Assembly (NCBI RefSeq): GCF_003173615.1
Contig: NZ_QGNA01000003.1
Location: 372,001-436,000, forward strand
Origin: Falsiroseomonas bella
GTDB taxonomy: Bacteria; Pseudomonadota; Alphaproteobacteria; Acetobacterales; Acetobacteraceae
Direction of reading: 5' to 3'
Length of the DNA: 64,000 nt
The notes beneath the pieces were generated by a model, which saw only the letters and a program-made list of their open reading frames with translations, did not search any database and was not told the origin of the DNA. Position numbers and translations under genes: made by a program. Below are positions 61,057-64,000 of the stretch, in pieces. Every line of letters begins with the position of its first letter. Position 1 is the first letter of the stretch.

Positions 61057-62577
61057 TCAGGAGACGATGGTCTCGCCTTCCGGGTCGCAGATCACGTAGC
61101 CATAGGCGAGGTTGCTGCGGCCCTGGCCGCTGGCGGCGTGTTGCGCCTTGGCCTTGCTCACGGCGTCGTCCATCAGGTCGGCGCGGCGCTGGTAGTTGTA
61201 CATCCGCGCGCTCGTCTCGCCGAAGATCATGCGCTTCACCGGCCCGTCCGCCTCGCCGAGCGGCGCGAAGCCGTGCTGCCGCTGCATGGCCTCCGGGATT
61301 TCCAGGCGGCGCAGTGCCTCGATCTGCCATTGCGGCGATCCGGTCCAGACGGCGTCCGTGCCCCACACGACGTGGTCCGCGCCGAGGCCGCGGATCAACG
61401 TGCCCATCAGCGCGGCGCAGAGACCGGGCTCGATCACCGTGGTCTGCGCGAAGATCTGCCCGAGGTCGCCATAGACGTTGCTGACGCCGAACTTCGCGGG
61501 AATCTCCGCCAGGTCCGTGGTCCAGTCCACGCGGCCGGTGCGGGCGAACTGCTCCACGCCGATGCCCGCTCCGCCCCCACCGGTCCAGCGATAGGCCGAG
61601 TGGTAGATGACGAAGTTGATGTTGGGGAAATCCTTCGCCGCCTTGCCCACGTCGTCCACGCCGGCATAGGGCACCAGGTGCGGGAAGCGGTCCGTCACCT
61701 GCTGCGGATAGAGCCCCTTGTGCACGCAGACGATGTTCTTTCCCGCGCGCAGGATGCGTTCGTAGAAGGGATAGAGCAGCTTCTCGTCATCCATCCGCCA
61801 GGGATGCTGCGCCAGGTGCTTGTTGGTGTTGTCGCCGACCGTGTAGCCCTTCCAGCTGTCCACATCGAGCTCGGTGATGCAGCGCTCCACCTCGTCCATC
61901 CAGCCGGGCATGCCGGGGGTGAAGATGCCATGCGTCAGGACGCGACGCGTGCCGGCGGCGTCGTTGACGCGCTTTCGCGCATCGAACTTCATGTCGTTGG
62001 TCAGGAACCAGTCGCGCGGATCCTCGGATGGCGATCCGCTGATCAGCGCCACCTTGGTGTCGCTGTCGAGGAACATCTCCTTGAACCAGTTCGCCTCCAT
62101 CAGATGCTCGATGGTCTGCTCCACGCCGACGAGCTGCGGGTTCCAGCCGGCCTGGCCGACCGCGCGGCGGGCGTTGACGAAGGTCATCAGCCGCGTGTCG
62201 GGGCGCAGGAAATGCGTGTGCACGTCGAACACGAACTGGTCGCGCAGCGCGGCCGCGCGCGCATCGGCTGCGCCCGGCGTCTGCGCTTCCGCCCGGCTGA
62301 CGCCGTAGAGCTCGCCATACTCCTCGTTCATCGCGAGGAAGGCGGCCGCCATGCCAGCGGCGGTCTGCAGGAAGCGGCGGCGCGACAGGCCATGCTTCGG
62401 ACCGTATTCGTCGGCCATCGCCTTGATGCGCGCCTCGACGCGCTTCTGCCGTTCGTTCTGCGGCACGGGCATGAACTCGTCGGAGGCCACCACCTGCGTA
62501 GGGATCGGCGAGGGGAACATGACCTCGTTGGCCGGCCGAAGCCGTTCCAGGTCGTCCTCGGTGAGGAAGCCGGACAT
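61057..62577 (-). CDS. amidohydrolase family protein with internal Tat-like motif
   Basis: A 506-residue metal-dependent amidohydrolase of the amidohydrolase-2 (decarboxylase-like) family. Metal ligands include FDVHTHFLRP near residue 115, IYHSAYRW, and a late DHVVWGTDAVW. A twin-arginine motif SRRRFLQTAAGMAAAFL lies at residues 65-81, far from the N-terminus, so either the protein starts with a long n-region or translation begins further in. Start 62577 gives MSGFLTEDDLERL; the first 60 residues are charged and not signal-like. Substrate unknown. Confidence 0.88.
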   Translation of the reverse strand: MSGFLTEDDLERLRPANEVMFPSPIPTQVVASDEFMPVPQNERQKRVEARIKAMADEYGPKHGLSRRRFLQTAAGMAAAFLAMNEEYGELYGVSRAEAQTPGAADARAAALRDQFVFDVHTHFLRPDTRLMTFVNARRAVGQAGWNPQLVGVEQTIEHLMEANWFKEMFLDSDTKVALISGSPSEDPRDWFLTNDMKFDARKRVNDAAGTRRVLTHGIFTPGMPGWMDEVERCITELDVDSWKGYTVGDNTNKHLAQHPWRMDDEKLLYPFYERILRAGKNIVCVHKGLYPQQVTDRFPHLVPYAGVDDVGKAAKDFPNINFVIYHSAYRWTGGGGAGIGVEQFARTGRVDWTTDLAEIPAKFGVSNVYGDLGQIFAQTTVIEPGLCAALMGTLIRGLGADHVVWGTDAVWTGSPQWQIEALRRLEIPEAMQRQHGFAPLGEADGPVKRMIFGETSARMYNYQRRADLMDDAVSKAKAQHAASGQGRSNLAYGYVICDPEGETIVS

Positions 62578-62670
62578 GCGAAGCTCCCGGGGCGCGCTGC
62601 GCCCGGCGAAGGTGAACCCGGCCCGCGAGCCTGCGGCTACGGGAAGCGCAGTTGCAAGTGCTGGATTGTT

Positions 62671-63321
62671 TCAGTCGCCGGACAGTCGGTGGCGCCGCCA
62701 GATGGCAGCGATGGCCGGCCGGGCAGCGACCGCCTGGGCCAGCGCCTCGATGCGCGGCAAATTCGCCGGCGTCCAGGCACGGCCGCCCATCCAGCGCGAC
62801 ATCACCGCGATCGGGATGTCCGCCAGGCTGAAGCGCGCGCCGAGGAGGAAGGGTTCGGACCCCGCGCCGCGCAGCCCGGCATGCGCCTCCACCACGCGCA
62901 GCACGTCGCGCGCCTGCGCGACCGCGCGGTCGCGGATGCCGGCCAGGGCCGTGGCGTCGGGCGTATAACGGGCCGGGTAGTCCCAGACGGTGACCAGCGG
63001 ATAGAACTCGCTCGCCATCAGCGCCATCCAGCGCAGCGCGATGGCGCGCGCCGGGTCGCCTGCCGGCGGCAGCAGCGCGGCGTCGGGGTGGAGATCCGCG
63101 ATGGTCAGCAGGATCGCCAGATGCTCGGTGAGCACCGTGCCGTCCGGCAGCAGCAGCGTCGGCAGCCGACCCATCGGGTTGATGGCGCGATACGCGGCGC
63201 GGAGCTGGTGATCGCCTTCCAGCGGAACGCTGCGCAGTTCGACGGCCTGGCCGGCCTCGGCCAGCGCCATCTCGACCATCGCGGAGCCCGAGCCCCGGTC
63301 GCCGTAGAGAATGTAGGTCAT
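62671..63321 (-). CDS. glutathione S-transferase family protein
   Basis: A 216-residue GST. The N-terminal thioredoxin-like domain (YILYGDRGSGSAMVEMAL, INPMGRLPTLLLPDG, LTEHLAILLTIAD) has the cis-proline and glutathione-binding ES-type segment (TEHLAIL), and the C-terminal helical domain includes FSLADIPIAVMSRWM. It likely conjugates or reduces with glutathione. It lies 93 bp upstream of the amidohydrolase gene on the same strand. Confidence 0.88.
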   Translation of the reverse strand: MTYILYGDRGSGSAMVEMALAEAGQAVELRSVPLEGDHQLRAAYRAINPMGRLPTLLLPDGTVLTEHLAILLTIADLHPDAALLPPAGDPARAIALRWMALMASEFYPLVTVWDYPARYTPDATALAGIRDRAVAQARDVLRVVEAHAGLRGAGSEPFLLGARFSLADIPIAVMSRWMGGRAWTPANLPRIEALAQAVAARPAIAAIWRRHRLSGD

Positions 63322-63418
63322 GCGCCGCAGCCTGCCGGGGTCGCCGGAAGCTTACCAGCGCAATCCCTTGATGCCGGGCCTAAAGGCGCGTGATGCTGGG
63401 GCGAGGGAGAACCGCCGC

Positions 63419-63964
63419 ATGCACATCCGCAAGATCGTCACATGGCGCGAGGAGATTTTCGAGGAGCTCGGCACCATGCCCGAACGCCCCGTTGTGAAGG
63501 CCGTCGGCCTCGCCGTGATCCGCAACCCCTTCGCGGGGCAACCCGCCGTGCAGGACCTGTCGGCGCTGTTCGAGGCCGGGGCGGAGCTTGGCGCGCGGCT
63601 CATGCCGGGGCTCGTGGCGCTGCTCGGCGGGCCGGCCGTGTCCTACGGCAAGGCGGCGCTGGTGGGCGTGGCCGGCGAGGTGGAGCATGGCGGCGCCTGC
63701 GTGCATCCGCACCTCGGCAAGCCGATGCGCGCCGCGGTCGGCGGCGGCGCAGCGCTGATCGGCAGCGTCGTGAAGGTCGGACACGCCGGCGCGACGCTCG
63801 ACATCCCGCTCGGCCACAAGGACGACCCCTGGAGCTTCGCGCATTTCGACGCGGTGACGGTGACCCTCGCCGACGCGCCGCGCCCGGACGAGATCCTGGT
63901 CGCGATGGCGGTCGCGGATGGCGGCAGGCTGCGCAACCGCTGCGGCGACGCGCCCGCGCGCTGA
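63419..63964 (+). CDS. amino acid synthesis family protein (DUF1185)
   Basis: A 181-residue protein of the DUF1185 group, often labelled amino acid synthesis protein. It begins MHIRKIVTWREEIFEELG and has AVGLAVIRNPFAG, YGKAALVGVAGEVEHGGACVHPHLG and GATLDIPLGHKDDPWSFAHFDAVTV, a set typical of the family. The biochemical role is not established. It is divergent from the GST gene, and the tail of another gene may lie just beyond. Confidence 0.85.
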   Translation: MHIRKIVTWREEIFEELGTMPERPVVKAVGLAVIRNPFAGQPAVQDLSALFEAGAELGARLMPGLVALLGGPAVSYGKAALVGVAGEVEHGGACVHPHLGKPMRAAVGGGAALIGSVVKVGHAGATLDIPLGHKDDPWSFAHFDAVTVTLADAPRPDEILVAMAVADGGRLRNRCGDAPAR

Positions 63965-63965
63965 G

Positions 63966-64000
63966 CTACGCCGCCGGCGCGCGGCGCAGGCGCTTCGCCA
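63966..64000 (-). CDS. possible 3' end of a gene running off the window
   Basis: On the minus strand a TAG at 63966-63968 follows an open stretch encoding a basic tail (AKRLRRAPAA) from the window edge. This could be the end of a convergent gene, but 11 codons are too few to call a product. Confidence 0.2.
   Translation of the reverse strand, partial: AKRLRRAPAA

Noticed and set aside
63966-64000. Full call of a gene at the right edge
   Set aside because: Only 11 codons are visible; kept as a low-confidence note.

Overview
The window is a 64 kb piece of chromosome with very high G+C. Gene content and order point to an alphaproteobacterium of the order Rhodospirillales, most likely Acetobacteraceae close to Roseomonas; this is an inference from synteny and protein style, not a database match. 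Almost all of it is dense housekeeping sequence with overlapping ATGA/GTGA stop-start junctions. I see no CRISPR array, prophage, transposase or integrase.

Layout. 1-6.7 kb: an alpha/beta hydrolase facing a maleate-isomerase-like protein, two small secreted proteins of unknown function, a pqiABC lipid-transport operon and a small channel-like membrane protein. 6.7-11.8 kb: one 1703-residue orphan hybrid histidine kinase with eight PAS domains and a GAF domain. 12.1-17.4 kb: tRNA-Pro and the conserved block merR-ihfA / fabH-plsX-rpmF-DUF177-cytochrome bc1 chaperone, facing away from bamE. 17.4-26.9 kb: the riboflavin/one-carbon block (MFS-thiL-nusB-ribH-ribBA-ribE-ribD, then nrdR-glyA-rpiB), interrupted between ribD and nrdR by a PEP-CTERM protein gene. 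27-38.5 kb: metY-hemB-orf-aminoglycoside kinase homologue, an SDR, a hydrolase, a CoA transferase divergent from an aldehyde dehydrogenase, a penicillin-acylase homologue and the N-end-rule transferase bpt. 39-48.5 kb: parC, recO, a DUF882 peptidase, then rpoZ-relA/spoT-acpS-lepB-rnc-era. 48.5-64 kb: folK, NYN-domain protein, type-5 uracil-DNA glycosylase, glutathione peroxidase with a sulfite-oxidase-fold protein, a DJ-1/PfpI protein, smpB, dapA, an operon slt-hydrolase-pgpA-pncC, and a catabolic-looking tail (threonine aldolase, MmgE/PrpD, amidohydrolase, GST, DUF1185).

How the parts work together. The rib genes make riboflavin from ribulose 5-phosphate and the GTP-derived precursor, but the GTP cyclohydrolase II half of RibBA has lost its zinc cysteines, so the GTP step must be encoded elsewhere. 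plsX/fabH/acpS feed fatty-acid and phospholipid synthesis, with pgpA later in the pathway; rnc-era-rpoZ-spoT-nusB-smpB serve RNA metabolism and the stringent response.

The least ordinary features are the degenerate RibA domain, the non-AUG fabH start, two families of GC-rich palindromic repeats (one supplying the stop codon and C-terminus of pncC), a four-copy 23-24 bp tandem repeat between dapA and slt, a hairpin-rich gap upstream of position 39060, the multi-PAS kinase with a duplicated PAS subtype, and a channel-like protein with an altered selectivity-filter motif. I did not find a convincing wholly new multi-gene system.
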